A stretch of DNA of 64,000 nt. Origin: Bordetella avium. Lineage in GTDB: Bacteria; Pseudomonadota; Gammaproteobacteria; Burkholderiales; Burkholderiaceae_B. How positions within the stretch are numbered: position 1 is the stretch's first letter; each line of letters opens with the position of its first letter. The position numbers were made by a program, and so were the translations under genes. Under the pieces are notes generated by a model, which worked only from the letters and a program-made list of their open reading frames with translations, did no database searches and had not been told where the DNA came from. The stretch covers positions 1,116,001 through 1,180,000 of the forward strand of contig NZ_CP139969.1 in NCBI RefSeq assembly GCF_034424645.1, in the 5' to 3' direction. This document shows, piece by piece, positions 28,008-37,197 of this stretch.

Positions 28008-29366
28008 ATGGCTAAATCGCGAACCGTTTATGTATGCGCCGAATGCGGCGGCACCAGTTTGAAATGGCAGGGAAAATGTCCCCATTGCTCTGCCTGGAAT
28101 ACGCTTGAAGAGACGGTCGAGTCTGCCGCGCCGGCAGCAGCGCACCGCTATGCGCCACTGGCCTCGGCCAGTCCCGTACGCAGTCTGGCCGATATCGAGG
28201 CGCGTGAAACGCCGCGCCAGCCTACCGGTCTGGACGAGTTTGACCGCGTTCTGGGTGGCGGTCTGGTTGAAGGCGCTGTCGTGCTCATCGGCGGCGATCC
28301 GGGCATCGGCAAATCCACCCTGCTCTTGCAGGCCCTGGCCTCGCTGTCGGCCAGTGTGCCCGTGCTCTATGTCACCGGCGAGGAATCTGCGGAACAGGTC
28401 GCTTTGCGGGCCCGGCGTCTCGGCTTGCAGACCGGTGCGGTCAATCTGTTGGCGGAAATCCGGCTTGAGGCTATCCAGGCTGCTGTTTCGCAGCAAAAGC
28501 CTGCGGTTGCGGTCATTGATTCCATTCAAACACTCTACAGCGGCGAACTGACCGCCGCGCCGGGCTCGGTATCCCAAGTGCGTGAATGCGCGGCGCAGCT
28601 TACACGGCTGGCCAAACAGACCGGTATCGCCATCGTCATGATTGGCCATGTCACCAAGGATGGCGCGCTGGCCGGGCCGCGTGTGCTGGAGCATATTGTC
28701 GATACCGTGCTGTATTTCGAAGGCGATACGCATTCTTCCTTCCGGCTTGTGCGCGCTTTCAAAAACCGTTTCGGCGCGGTCAATGAGCTGGGGGTCTTCG
28801 CCATGACGGATCGCGGTCTGCGTGGCGTGGCCAATCCTTCGGCCTTGTTTTTGTCTCAGCACCAGGAGCAGGTTGCAGGTTCCTGCGTCATGGCGACTCA
28901 GGAAGGCACTCGGCCCATGCTGGTGGAGATTCAGGCGCTGGTCGACACCTCCCATGCGCCCAATCCCAAACGCCTGACGGTTGGCCTTGAAAGCAACCGG
29001 CTGGCAATGCTGCTGGCGGTCATGCACCGCCATGCCGGTGTCAGCACTTACGACCAGGACGTGTTCGTCAACGCGGTCGGTGGCGTGCGTATCACCGAGC
29101 CTGCCGCCGATCTTCCGGTGTTGTTGGCCATCATGTCGTCCCTGCGTGACAGGCCCTTGCCCAAGGGGCTGATTACTTTCGGCGAAATCGGTTTGGCGGG
29201 GGAGATCCGGCCCGCGCCGCGCGGCCAGGAGCGCTTGCGCGAGGCCGCCAAACTGGGATTCTCTATCGCGCTCATCCCGAAGGCCAATGCCCCGCGTCAA
29301 CCGGTCGAGGGCCTGGAAATCTGGGCGGTTGACCGGCTGGAAGAAGCCTTGGACAAATTGCGTTGA
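28008..29366 (+). CDS. radA: DNA repair protein RadA
   Basis: RecA-like branch-migration helicase of 452 residues used in recombination repair. An N-terminal zinc finger (CAECGG and CPHC, residues 8-30) precedes Walker A GGDPGIGKST, the RadA-specific FKNRFGAVNELG motif near residue 250, and a Lon-like C-terminal domain that lacks the protease Ser/Lys pair. The length is normal. Confidence 0.97.
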   Translation: MAKSRTVYVCAECGGTSLKWQGKCPHCSAWNTLEETVESAAPAAAHRYAPLASASPVRSLADIEARETPRQPTGLDEFDRVLGGGLVEGAVVLIGGDPGIGKSTLLLQALASLSASVPVLYVTGEESAEQVALRARRLGLQTGAVNLLAEIRLEAIQAAVSQQKPAVAVIDSIQTLYSGELTAAPGSVSQVRECAAQLTRLAKQTGIAIVMIGHVTKDGALAGPRVLEHIVDTVLYFEGDTHSSFRLVRAFKNRFGAVNELGVFAMTDRGLRGVANPSALFLSQHQEQVAGSCVMATQEGTRPMLVEIQALVDTSHAPNPKRLTVGLESNRLAMLLAVMHRHAGVSTYDQDVFVNAVGGVRITEPAADLPVLLAIMSSLRDRPLPKGLITFGEIGLAGEIRPAPRGQERLREAAKLGFSIALIPKANAPRQPVEGLEIWAVDRLEEALDKLR

Positions 29367-29430
29367 CGCGGCCCGACGGGCCGGGTGTGGTGGGTTTCTG
29401 TTTCCTGGAACAGGGCAGGGGAGAGCATTG

Positions 29431-30186
29431 TTGAGCGTGCTGGTGATGGCGGCCTGTCTGGCCGCTGGCGGGGCAATCGGGTTTCTGGGCGGGGTGCTGG
29501 GCATAGGCGGAGGCCTGATTGCCATTCCTGCGCTGGGATTGTTATTGGGCATGTCGCAACAACTGGCGCAGGGCACGGCGCTCATCATGGTGCTGCCCAC
29601 CATCGTGATGGCGGTGCGCAAATATAACCAGCATGTGCGGCTGGATAGGCGCGTGGCCATCGCCGGCGCAGCGGGCGCGGTGTTCTCGACCTGGGTCGGC
29701 GCGCGCTTGGCGCTGGACATCCCCTCACGCACCTTGCGTTTGGGGTTTGCGGCCTTTTTGTTTTGTATCGCCCTGTTTTATCTGTACAAGACCTTGCGCA
29801 AGCCTGCACCCTCAGGCGGCGCACGCCCATTTACCCCGCCGGCCGCCGTTGTCTTGGGCGTGGTGTGCGGCATGTTGGGTGGTTTCTTCGGCGTAGGCGG
29901 CGCCGTGCTTGCGGTGCCGCTGCTTACGACGATGTTCCGCCTGCCTCAGACCAGCGCGCAGGCCCTCGCACTGTCAATGGTGATCCCGGGGTCCACCATC
30001 GCGCTCATCACTTATGGCTGGGCGGGCGAGACGGATTGGCGCATCGGGCTGCCCTTGGCAGTGGGAAGCCTGTTGTTTGTGCCGGTGGGCGTGAGGTTGG
30101 CCTACCGGCTGCCGGAAAAGCGCTTGCGCGCCATCTTTGCCGCCATGCTGATGGTGACTGTTTTGTTGCTGATATTTGAAGCTTGA
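29431..30186 (+). CDS. TauE/SafE-family membrane exporter (second copy)
   Basis: Inner-membrane protein of about 251 residues with the TauE duplicated motif: GFLGGVLGIGGGLIAIPAL in the first half and GMLGGFFGVGGAVLAVPLL in the second. It is a putative anion exporter of unknown substrate. No ATG suits the first helix; AGGGGAG at about 29417-29423 favours a TTG at 29431 (or 29428). It follows radA by 64 bases on the same strand and may share its transcript. Confidence 0.87.
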   Translation: MSVLVMAACLAAGGAIGFLGGVLGIGGGLIAIPALGLLLGMSQQLAQGTALIMVLPTIVMAVRKYNQHVRLDRRVAIAGAAGAVFSTWVGARLALDIPSRTLRLGFAAFLFCIALFYLYKTLRKPAPSGGARPFTPPAAVVLGVVCGMLGGFFGVGGAVLAVPLLTTMFRLPQTSAQALALSMVIPGSTIALITYGWAGETDWRIGLPLAVGSLLFVPVGVRLAYRLPEKRLRAIFAAMLMVTVLLLIFEA

Positions 30187-30345
30187 TCTTTCAGGCTTCT
30201 GTCGCGGGTATGACCAAGCTTTACGCAGGAAAAAAAAGAATGCAGTCATGAACCTTTTGCGAGGCGAGACTCTCCAATCCGGTACAAGAAGCACGGCGTT
30301 TTGCCGCGTCTTGCAAGGGGAGATTTGCCCCGAGGAGTTCACATC

Positions 30346-30552
30346 ATGACGACCCATTCCCGCATTGCTGCCTTTCTGTCCACCTCTGCCCTGTGTCTGG
30401 GTCTGGTTGCTGCACCCTCTTTCGCGGCACCGGCCGATCCCGTCGGCACATCGTCCGCCACCACTAGCGAGAGCGGCAAGGCCGGCCAGCACAAGCACGC
30501 CAAGGGCAAGACGCATCACCACGCCAAGCCGATGGGCAAGCAAACCAAGTAA
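30346..30552 (+). CDS. Small His/Lys-rich periplasmic protein
   Basis: Protein of 68 residues. A clear signal peptide (ALCLGLVAAPSFA) is cut before APADP. The mature part of about 40 residues is Ser/Thr-rich, then His/Lys/Gly-rich (HKHAKGKTHHHAKPMGK). Such short His-rich secreted peptides may bind metals; the role is unknown. GAGGAG before ATG 30346 supports the start. It lies alone between two transporter genes. Confidence 0.75.
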   Translation: MTTHSRIAAFLSTSALCLGLVAAPSFAAPADPVGTSSATTSESGKAGQHKHAKGKTHHHAKPMGKQTK

Positions 30553-30608
30553 TCCTCTGAGTTGCCGCTAGGCCGGGTCGGGCCGGGCCAGGCTTGGCTT
30601 TTTGCTTT

Positions 30609-32000
30609 TCAGGCGTAGCGGCGCAGAATGCGTCGATACCAAAGCTGCAGCAGCAGCGCCGATAGGCCCAATCCCATCATGGCCATCAACCACATGGTGG
30701 CCGCGCCCACTGGCGTACCCGGCAGCAGCGGTGCGCGCAGCCATTCCAGGCCGCCCTTGCCCGGACCGAAGCCGAACCACCAGCCACCGAACAAGCCCAC
30801 GCCGGCCAGCGCAACCGTTTGCAAAATCAGCGGCACTACCGCGATTTTGTAGGCGCGCAGCAGGTAAGAGTTGATGCACTGCATGGAATCGAAGAAATGG
30901 AACAGCGGAATCAGCGCCATTAACGAGCCCGCGACGGCGGCGACGCCGATGTCATCGGTATAGGCGGAGATGATGAGCGGTCGGCCAAAAAGCAGTATGG
31001 CCGCAGTCATGGTTGCGCCTAGCAGACCCAGCAGCAGGCCGGCCGTGCCGACACGGCGCGCCCGTTCGTATTGGCCGGCGCCGATGGCTTGGGCGGCGAT
31101 GGCCGCGCTCGCGACGCCTAGCGCCATGGGCATCATGTAGCATAGGGCAGCAACGTTGGACATGATCTGATGTCCGCCGGATACCAGCGTGCCTTCGCGC
31201 GCCACCAGCAGCGCCATAAAGGTGAAGGCCGATACTTCAACCAGATAAGAACCGCCCATGGGCAGGCCCAGGCGCAGCAACTCCTTTAGCACCTTGGGAT
31301 CGGGACGGCTCAGGCGCAGATCGAATTGCTTGAAATAGCGGTCATGGCGGATCAGCCACCACCCGGCGCTCAGGCTCAGGGCCGATACCAGAGCGGTTGC
31401 TAGGCCGGCGCCAGCCGCACCCAGGGCAGGCAGGCCGAACTTGCCGTAGATGAATATCCAGTTGAACAGCGCCTTGAAGCCAATTGCCGCCAGATTGATG
31501 GTCATCACCACCTTGGGTCGCGATACGGCAGTGCCTAGCGCGTAGATGGTGCGAAACACCAGGGCGCTGGGCAAGGCCAGCACCAGGGCGCGCAAATACC
31601 AGGCGATGCGGCTGCGTACTTCGGGATCGACATCGCCCGAAAACGCCAGCCACATGTCTGGAAAGCATAACAACAGGGCGCCGATTACCGACAGGCCCAG
31701 TGCCAGCCAGACGCCCTGACCCCAGACATGCCCGACCTCGCGCATGCGGCCTGCGCCATAGTTCTGGGCCGCGATGGGGATCAAGGCATGCAGCACGCCC
31801 ATCAAGCCAACAAAAACCGTGATGTAAACCGAGGCCGACAGCGACATCGCCGCGAGATCGCGCGGGCTAGCGTGGCCCGTCATGGCGGTGTCGAGCACGC
31901 CAAAAGAAATGCCGGCCCATTGACTGATCAGGACAGGCCAGGCTTGGCGCGCGATGCTTCGCATCGTCGCGCCGATGCCGGCGCGGGCCGCAGTGTTCAT
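30609..32000 (-). CDS. MATE-family efflux transporter (NorM-like)
   Basis: Twelve-helix multidrug and toxin extrusion protein of 463 residues. The family's N-terminal half is clear: AWPVLISQWAGISFGVLDTAMTGHAS, then SASVYITVFVGLMGVLHALIPI and AQNYGAG; the second half repeats MGGSYLVEVSAFTFMALLVAREG. It exports cations or drugs in exchange for Na+ or H+. The start ATG overlaps the stop of the upstream glycosyltransferase gene by four bases (ATGA), so both are on one transcript. Confidence 0.92.
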   Translation of the reverse strand: MNTAARAGIGATMRSIARQAWPVLISQWAGISFGVLDTAMTGHASPRDLAAMSLSASVYITVFVGLMGVLHALIPIAAQNYGAGRMREVGHVWGQGVWLALGLSVIGALLLCFPDMWLAFSGDVDPEVRSRIAWYLRALVLALPSALVFRTIYALGTAVSRPKVVMTINLAAIGFKALFNWIFIYGKFGLPALGAAGAGLATALVSALSLSAGWWLIRHDRYFKQFDLRLSRPDPKVLKELLRLGLPMGGSYLVEVSAFTFMALLVAREGTLVSGGHQIMSNVAALCYMMPMALGVASAAIAAQAIGAGQYERARRVGTAGLLLGLLGATMTAAILLFGRPLIISAYTDDIGVAAVAGSLMALIPLFHFFDSMQCINSYLLRAYKIAVVPLILQTVALAGVGLFGGWWFGFGPGKGGLEWLRAPLLPGTPVGAATMWLMAMMGLGLSALLLQLWYRRILRRYA

Positions 32001-33751
32001 CGGGAAGAGGGCAGGCGCAAGAGACGAAACACCTCATGGCGGTCGGCATTCCTGCCGCCACGCCACAATTCCTGGGCGCCGTCGGTATAAGCCGCAGTGC
32101 CGTCGCGCAGACTGCTATTGGTGGTTTGTTGCAGCACCAGTGTGCAGCGCGAGTCGTAGCTGAAGGTGAGGTTGTCGAAAATGAGGAAGGAGGCGCGCTG
32201 CCCGCTTCCCAGGCTCAGACCTCGCAGGCACTCTCCGGGTTGGCGGTATTTCTCGATGGCCGCGGCGAGTTCTCCTGAAACCGTGCGGTAGCTGCGGGCA
32301 TAGTCCACGGCGGGCTGCCATAGCAGCACCAGCAGCAACCATGTCGCGGTCAAGCCACCCGCGGAAAGCACCGTGCCGCGCCACAGCGCCGCCGGCTTGA
32401 CCCGCAGCCGCCATATCACGAGCAAAGCCCATGCTGCCGTGACAGCCAAGGCCAGCGCGAAAGCCGTCCACGAGATGACCGGCTGATAGCCTGTCGTTTG
32501 CCGTGCGATATTCCGGGCGATTTGGGCTGGCCAGCCAAAATGCAGCGCGACCCAGCCCAGCCATGCCGTGGCGACGGTAAGTGAAAAACACATCACTGCG
32601 AACCAGTCGAGGGTGTTGACCACGCCCCGGCGCAGCGTGGGCAGCGCGAACGCGCTCAACACGGCGCAAGGCACAGCCAACAAAATGTACTCGGCATCGT
32701 TGGGGTCTTCGAGAAAGAACAGCATCAGACCCGACGTGGCCAGCAGCATCAGGGGCAGCCAGATATGCGGCGAGAACAGCCAGCTGCGCCAGCGCCAGAT
32801 CGACACCACCGCAAGAGGCCAGGTCGGCCAGAGATACCAGGGCAGATCGCGCAGCGTACGCGCTGACAAGCTCAGTTCAGGCAGCGAAAAGGACGTGATA
32901 TTCCAGGTTTTCCAGTTGCGTATCCAGTAGCCGCTGCCTTGCGATGCCGGAATCCACCAGGCCAGGATCAAGGCGGTGGCGAGCAGTGCTGCCAGCGGCA
33001 ACCAGCGCAGGCGTTGCCATAGTGCGCTGCGTGGCACGAAGGCCAGAAGGGCTGCCAGCATGATGGGCGCGCCGCCCAACCAGCCGCGCGTGAGAACCCC
33101 CCCTGCCAGCGCAATGCCCAGCGTGACCGCGCCCAGCAGGGGGCGGTCCAGCGTGCGCGCCAGGGCGTAGAAGGTCAAGGCCTGCCAGGCCATGATGGCG
33201 GGCACGACCGAGGTTTCGTGCACCCGCTGCAAGATGCCCACGGTTGCGATCAGCAGCAAGAGCGCCGCATCCGCCAGCATGCGGCCATAGTCTCGCGGCG
33301 GCGGCTCGCCTCCGAAAGGCAGTGCCAAAGGCTGGGCCTCCTGGCGCCGACCCAATAGATAGGTGCCGTACCAGACGCTCATCGTGCACATCGCGAACCA
33401 CAGCAGATTGGGCAGGCGAGCGGCCGTGATGTCTCCCAGCAAGGGGCCGAACAGCCATATGCAGATGGCGCCGATCCAGGCCAGCATGGGGCCTTCCTCG
33501 GCGTGGGCCAGATGACCCACCTGCGGCAGCAGCCACGTCACGCCGCCCTCGCGCAGCGTGGTCACCATCGTTGCCATGCCGACCGCGTCATCGGTTTTCC
33601 AGGGGTCGCGCATGAACAGCCCGGCCACGATATAGGCGAGCGACAAGCCCAGCAGCACCAGACGGGGCAGCTTGGCAGTGGCTAGTATGGTCAGCCGGGC
33701 GGGAGTGGAGCGCGTAACGGGGGACACGGAGGTAATGTAACCGACCGGCAT
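31997..33751 (-). CDS. ArnT/PMT-like membrane glycosyltransferase
   Basis: Integral membrane protein of 584 residues with about 11-12 helices, in the glycosyltransferase 39 (ArnT/PMT) group that uses lipid-linked sugars. After helix 1, DPWKTDDAVGMATM carries the acidic residues expected in the first periplasmic loop, followed by EEGPMLAWIGAI and AARLPNLLW. The soluble C-terminus ends in an Arg-rich stretch. A role in lipid A or protein glycosylation is possible; no partner gene names the sugar. ATG 33751 is used; a GTG six codons earlier is in frame. Confidence 0.85.
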   Translation of the reverse strand: MPVGYITSVSPVTRSTPARLTILATAKLPRLVLLGLSLAYIVAGLFMRDPWKTDDAVGMATMVTTLREGGVTWLLPQVGHLAHAEEGPMLAWIGAICIWLFGPLLGDITAARLPNLLWFAMCTMSVWYGTYLLGRRQEAQPLALPFGGEPPPRDYGRMLADAALLLLIATVGILQRVHETSVVPAIMAWQALTFYALARTLDRPLLGAVTLGIALAGGVLTRGWLGGAPIMLAALLAFVPRSALWQRLRWLPLAALLATALILAWWIPASQGSGYWIRNWKTWNITSFSLPELSLSARTLRDLPWYLWPTWPLAVVSIWRWRSWLFSPHIWLPLMLLATSGLMLFFLEDPNDAEYILLAVPCAVLSAFALPTLRRGVVNTLDWFAVMCFSLTVATAWLGWVALHFGWPAQIARNIARQTTGYQPVISWTAFALALAVTAAWALLVIWRLRVKPAALWRGTVLSAGGLTATWLLLVLLWQPAVDYARSYRTVSGELAAAIEKYRQPGECLRGLSLGSGQRASFLIFDNLTFSYDSRCTLVLQQTTNSSLRDGTAAYTDGAQELWRGGRNADRHEVFRLLRLPSSR

Positions 33752-33805
33752 GACACCGGCTGTTTTCACTGATGGGTTACCCGCCAGACAAGGAAAGAGG
33801 CGGAG

Positions 33806-33838
33806 GAAAAAAAAGCAGCCCGAAGGCTGCTTTTTTTC
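33806..33838 (-). terminator. Intrinsic terminator after rpmE2 (bidirectional form)
   Basis: AGCAGCC (33814-33820) and GGCTGCT (33825-33831) with loop CGAA. A-runs precede it and T-runs follow it, so it can stop transcripts in both directions. On the minus strand it follows the rpmE2 stop by 57 bases. Confidence 0.85.
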
Positions 33839-33888
33839 CGCGCCTCCCGAGGGAGATGCCAGGGGAGGCGACGGCGAGCGGCGTCGGA

Positions 33889-34152
33889 TCAGGAAGCCTT
33901 GACCGTGCCAGCAGTACGGGCGAAGCGGGCGCGGAATTTTTCAACGCGACCGGTTTCAACGATACGCGTTTGAGCGCCGGTGTAGAACGGGTGCGATTCG
34001 GAGGTCACGTCGCACTTAAAGAGCGGGTAGGTCTTGCCGTCCAGCTCGATGTTTTCGCGGGTGTGAACGGTCGAGCGGGTGATGATCTTGCCGCCCGTTT
34101 GCACGTCCAAGAACACCACTTCGCGGTATTCGGGGTGAATGCCTTCTTTCAT
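33889..34152 (-). CDS. rpmE2: Ribosomal protein L31, type B
   Basis: Large-subunit ribosomal protein of 87 residues. [14 protein letters not shown] and [15 protein letters not shown] are the L31 signatures. Only one cysteine is present, so this is the zinc-free form (type B), which in many bacteria replaces the zinc form under zinc starvation. ATG 34152 with AGGGA upstream is used in place of the longer frame. The leader of about 175 bases contains a hairpin (34250-34266) and a perfect palindrome (34294-34309). Confidence 0.95.
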   Translation of the reverse strand: MKEGIHPEYREVVFLDVQTGGKIITRSTVHTRENIELDGKTYPLFKCDVTSESHPFYTGAQTRIVETGRVEKFRARFARTAGTVKAS

Positions 34153-34293
34153 GAGAGATTCCCTGGGTTTGCGGGTCGCCAACAAATCCAAGCCGCCTGA
34201 CTTGCCGCGTGGCGGCACACGGTGCGCGCGCCGCCCACTAAGCTGTCAAGTGGCAAAGCTTGCCACGTATCCAAAAAGTAACCACGCATTCTA

Positions 34294-34309
34294 GCATGGC
34301 CTGCCATGC
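34294..34309. promoter_or_regulatory. Perfect palindrome in a possible rpmE2 promoter
   Basis: GCATGGC, CT, GCCATGC. On the minus strand it sits between TGTTCA (34311-34316) and TAGAAT (34288-34293), which are 17 bases apart and could be the -35 and -10 of rpmE2. A palindrome in a promoter spacer suggests a repressor site, but the promoter itself is weak. Confidence 0.35.
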
Positions 34310-34327
34310 CTGAACAGGTTCTCTCAG

Positions 34328-35167
34328 TTACAGGTCGGTGCGCAGGGTCCAGATCTCCGGGAACAACACCACCTCGAGCATCTTGCGCAGATAGCCGACA
34401 CCCGATGTTCCTCCTGTCCCCTTTTTGAATCCTATGACACGTTCCACCGTGGTTACGTGGCGAAAGCGCCACAGACGGAAGGCGTCTTCCAGATCCGTCA
34501 GCTTTTCGCCCAATTGGTAGAGATTCCAGTAGCGATCGGGCTCACGGTAAACCGTCAGCCACGCGGCCTCGACCTCCGGGCTGGCTTGATAGGGCTGGGT
34601 CCAGTCGCGTTCCAGGTGGCCGGCCGGAATGGGCAGCCCTTCGCGAGCGAGCAGGCGCAGGGCTTCATCGTAGAGCGACGGGGCTTCGTAAGCGGCCTGC
34701 ACTTCGGCCAGCAAGTCGGCCCGGTGTGCGTGGGGGCGAAGCATGGCGGCGTTCTTGTTGCCCAGGGCAAACTCGATTTCGCGATATTGATAGCTCTGAA
34801 ACCCACTGGAGCGCGCCAGATAGGGGCGCAGCGCCGAGTATTCCGGCGGCGTCATGGTGGCCAGCACATCCCAGGCATGGACCAACTGCTCCATGATTTT
34901 GCTCACACGGGCCAGCATTTTGAAGGCAGGTGGCAGTTGATCGTTGCGAATCTGGCGGATGGCGGCGCGCAATTCATGCAGCATCAGCTTCATCCAGAGT
35001 TCACTGGTCTGGTGCTGAATGATGAACAGCATCTCGTTGTGTTCGGGCGACATCGGATGCTGGGCGCTCAAGAGCGCGTCAAGATCCAGATAATCACCAT
35101 AGGTCATGTCTTTGCGGAAATCGAGCTGGGCGTTTTCCTGGTGGACGATGTCTTCGGGCTTGCTCAT
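34328..35167 (-). CDS. kynA: Tryptophan 2,3-dioxygenase
   Basis: Haem enzyme of 279 residues that opens the indole ring of L-tryptophan to N-formylkynurenine, the first step of the kynurenine pathway. Family signatures: [34 protein letters not shown] (distal His site) and [20 protein letters not shown]; the late [24 protein letters not shown] (proximal haem His) completes the site. It lies 92 bases after kynB on the same strand, with a long hairpin between them. Confidence 0.97.
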   Translation of the reverse strand: MSKPEDIVHQENAQLDFRKDMTYGDYLDLDALLSAQHPMSPEHNEMLFIIQHQTSELWMKLMLHELRAAIRQIRNDQLPPAFKMLARVSKIMEQLVHAWDVLATMTPPEYSALRPYLARSSGFQSYQYREIEFALGNKNAAMLRPHAHRADLLAEVQAAYEAPSLYDEALRLLAREGLPIPAGHLERDWTQPYQASPEVEAAWLTVYREPDRYWNLYQLGEKLTDLEDAFRLWRFRHVTTVERVIGFKKGTGGTSGVGYLRKMLEVVLFPEIWTLRTDL

Positions 35168-35190
35168 GGCAGGGTCTCGTGGTCGGGTCT

Positions 35191-35224
35191 ACCCCGCCTG
35201 CGGCGCAGGGGCGGCAGGCGGGGT
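35191..35224. other. Long hairpin in the kynB-kynA spacer
   Basis: ACCCCGCCTGC (35191-35201) and GCAGGCGGGGT (35214-35224) form 11 perfect base pairs around a 12-base loop. It sits 24 bases before the kynA start, with no T-run. It may set mRNA stability or limit kynA translation relative to kynB. Confidence 0.6.
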
Positions 35225-35259
35225 GAGGAGGGCTTGCGAGTCTGGCGTTGGGCGGGGGA

Positions 35260-35889
35260 TCAGCCCAGTTCGCGCAACACGGCGCGCACCGGACTGGCAT
35301 CAGCCTGAACCAGCGCGAGCGGCAGGGCGATCAATTCGTAGTCGCCCGGCTCGACCGTGTCGAGCACCAGGTTTTCCAGAACGCGGATATCGCGCCGCAG
35401 AATGACGTGGTGGCTGTCCAGGGTTTTGCTGGTGGCGGGGTCGATGCTGGGCGTATCGATGCCGATCAGGCGGACCCCGAGGCTTGCCAGCCATTCGATG
35501 GTTTGCGGGGCGTAGGCCGAGAAATCATCCGTCCACCAATGGACAGCCGCGTGCTGCGCTGTCCGTACCAGCACACGCTCGGGCATATCATCGGCTGCGT
35601 GAGCCAGGTGCTCGGGCAGGATCAAGGGGCCGCAGTCGAGCGCATGAATAACGCGGCAGGGGCCCAGGAAAGGTTCCAGCGGCAGGCAGCCGGCCGCCGC
35701 CGCACCGTTGGCATAATGCAGCGGGGCATCGGCATGAGCGCCGATATGGGGCGACATGGTGATTTCACTGACATTGACCGGACATTCGGGCGAGAGTTGC
35801 CATTTCCATTGCTGACGATAGGGCGTATCGCCCGGAAAAATGGGCGACTGGCTTGAAATCGGCGGCGAAATGTCCCAAAGGCGCTTCAT
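35260..35889 (-). CDS. kynB: Kynurenine formamidase
   Basis: Metal-dependent cyclase-like hydrolase of 209 residues that removes formate from N-formylkynurenine, the second step of the pathway. The metal motif is HIGAHADAPLHY. WDISPPISSQSPIFPGDTPY at the start is typical for KynB. Kynureninase (kynU), often clustered with these genes in related bacteria, is not present in the gap between kynB and kynA or next to them. Confidence 0.96.
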   Translation of the reverse strand: MKRLWDISPPISSQSPIFPGDTPYRQQWKWQLSPECPVNVSEITMSPHIGAHADAPLHYANGAAAAGCLPLEPFLGPCRVIHALDCGPLILPEHLAHAADDMPERVLVRTAQHAAVHWWTDDFSAYAPQTIEWLASLGVRLIGIDTPSIDPATSKTLDSHHVILRRDIRVLENLVLDTVEPGDYELIALPLALVQADASPVRAVLRELG

Positions 35890-35990
35890 GAAAGCTCGGT
35901 ATAACTATCCGTCGCGTAGTCTACCGAACCGTACGCTGTCGGCCTAGCGGCTTTTTTGTGCCGGCAGGCTCGAATGTCGGGGGCGGCTGC

Positions 35991-36668
35991 TCAGATCAGG
36001 CCGCGCTCGGCCATCGATAGGGCCTGGTCTCGCGCTACGATGATGTGGTCCACGAGCCGGATGTCCACCAGGGCCAGGGCCTGGCTCAATTGCTGCGTAA
36101 AGGCGCAATCGGCGGCGCTGGGCTGCGGATTGCCGGAAGGGTGGTTGTGCGCCAGGATGATCGCGCCGGCATGCAGCCGCAGCGCTTCACGAACCACTTC
36201 CCGCGGAAAAACCGAGGCGCGTCCCAGGGTGCCGCGCTCCAGTTCGCCGCAGGCCAGCAATTGCAGTTGCTGGTCGAGATAAAGGGCAATGCAGTGTTCC
36301 ACTGGCTGGTGGGCCAGGGCGGTGAGGCAATAGCGCCGCACCTCTTCCGGGTGTTTCATGGCCTGGCGCCCGAGCAGGGTTTCTTCGATGCTGCGGCGTG
36401 ACAGCTCAGGCGCCACCAGCAGCGAGCAGGCCTTGGCCACCCCCAGCCCGGGTTCGGTGCATAACTCTTGTGCGGAAAGGGCAAATATCCCGCGCAGCCC
36501 CCCATGGCGGGTGAGCAGGCGCTGGGCCAATTCCAGGGCGTTGCACCCATGTCTGCCGGTGCGCAGGCAGAGCGCAAGCAGTTCGGCATCGTTCAATAAT
36601 GGCGCGCCCAGACGCAGCAGCCGTTCTCTCGGGCGCTGGCAGGGGAGCAGGGTATCGGGCAGGTTCAT
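35991..36668 (-). CDS. radC: RadC-family JAMM protein
   Basis: Protein of 225 residues with a helix-hairpin-helix region followed by a JAMM metalloprotease-like domain. The metal site is complete: AHNHPSGNPQPSAAD (His-x-His, Ser, Asp) after a Glu-bearing strand. The old link to recombination repair is not secure; the true role is unknown. ATG 36668 (MNLPDTLLPCQRPRERLL) is the family start; the in-frame extension is not similar. It is divergent from fkpB (73-base gap). Confidence 0.93.
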   Translation of the reverse strand: MNLPDTLLPCQRPRERLLRLGAPLLNDAELLALCLRTGRHGCNALELAQRLLTRHGGLRGIFALSAQELCTEPGLGVAKACSLLVAPELSRRSIEETLLGRQAMKHPEEVRRYCLTALAHQPVEHCIALYLDQQLQLLACGELERGTLGRASVFPREVVREALRLHAGAIILAHNHPSGNPQPSAADCAFTQQLSQALALVDIRLVDHIIVARDQALSMAERGLI

Positions 36669-36741
36669 GCGGTAGGCTCTAAAATGTCTGATTCTCGGTT
36701 GCTGACATGATGGCGCTGCCTGGCGCCCGATACCCCTCACT

Positions 36742-37197
36742 ATGACTGTTTCGATCCATTCGGACTCCTACTTGACCCTGCACTATCGTGTCGTCTTGGC
36801 CTCAGGCCCGGCCGAAGGCTCGGTCTTCAGCGATACCTTTGATGGCCGTCCGGCCACTTTGCAGATGGGCACGGGCCAATGGGCTCCGGGTATGGAAGCC
36901 GCTTTGCTGGGCCGCGCCGAAGGTGAGAAATTCAGCTTCACGCTTGAGCCCGCGCAGGCTTACGGCGACCGTAATCCTGATCTGCTTCAGAAAGTCACGC
37001 GCAGCATGTTGTCGCAGCACGCGGGGGAGGACGCCAGCTTCAGTCCTGGCGATCTGGTCGAGTTTGCCGCTCCTAATGGTGGTCGCTATTCCGGCGTTCT
37101 GAAAGAAATCAATGATGAATGGGCCTTGTTTGATTTCAACCATCCTCTGGCCGGCACCCGGCTGAGGGTCGATGTCGATATTCTCGGAGTGCTTTGA
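36742..37197 (+). CDS. fkpB: FKBP-type peptidyl-prolyl isomerase, SlpA/FkpB
   Basis: Small FKBP isomerase of 151 residues with the inserted-flap chaperone domain of SlpA. Seen: [12 protein letters not shown], the active-site strand [15 protein letters not shown], and [20 protein letters not shown] leading into the flap. Gene order fkpB-ispH is the same as in many proteobacteria. Its TGA overlaps the ispH ATG by one base. Confidence 0.95.
   Translation: MTVSIHSDSYLTLHYRVVLASGPAEGSVFSDTFDGRPATLQMGTGQWAPGMEAALLGRAEGEKFSFTLEPAQAYGDRNPDLLQKVTRSMLSQHAGEDASFSPGDLVEFAAPNGGRYSGVLKEINDEWALFDFNHPLAGTRLRVDVDILGVL

Noticed and set aside
27984..29732. Antisense frame of about 580 codons across radA
   Set aside because: RadA motifs are intact on the plus strand; the antisense frame is low in hydrophobic structure and matches nothing.
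30575..30608. Terminator between the His-rich peptide gene and the MATE gene
   Set aside because: GC-rich sequence followed by TTTTT is present, but the best stem is only about five pairs with a mismatch.
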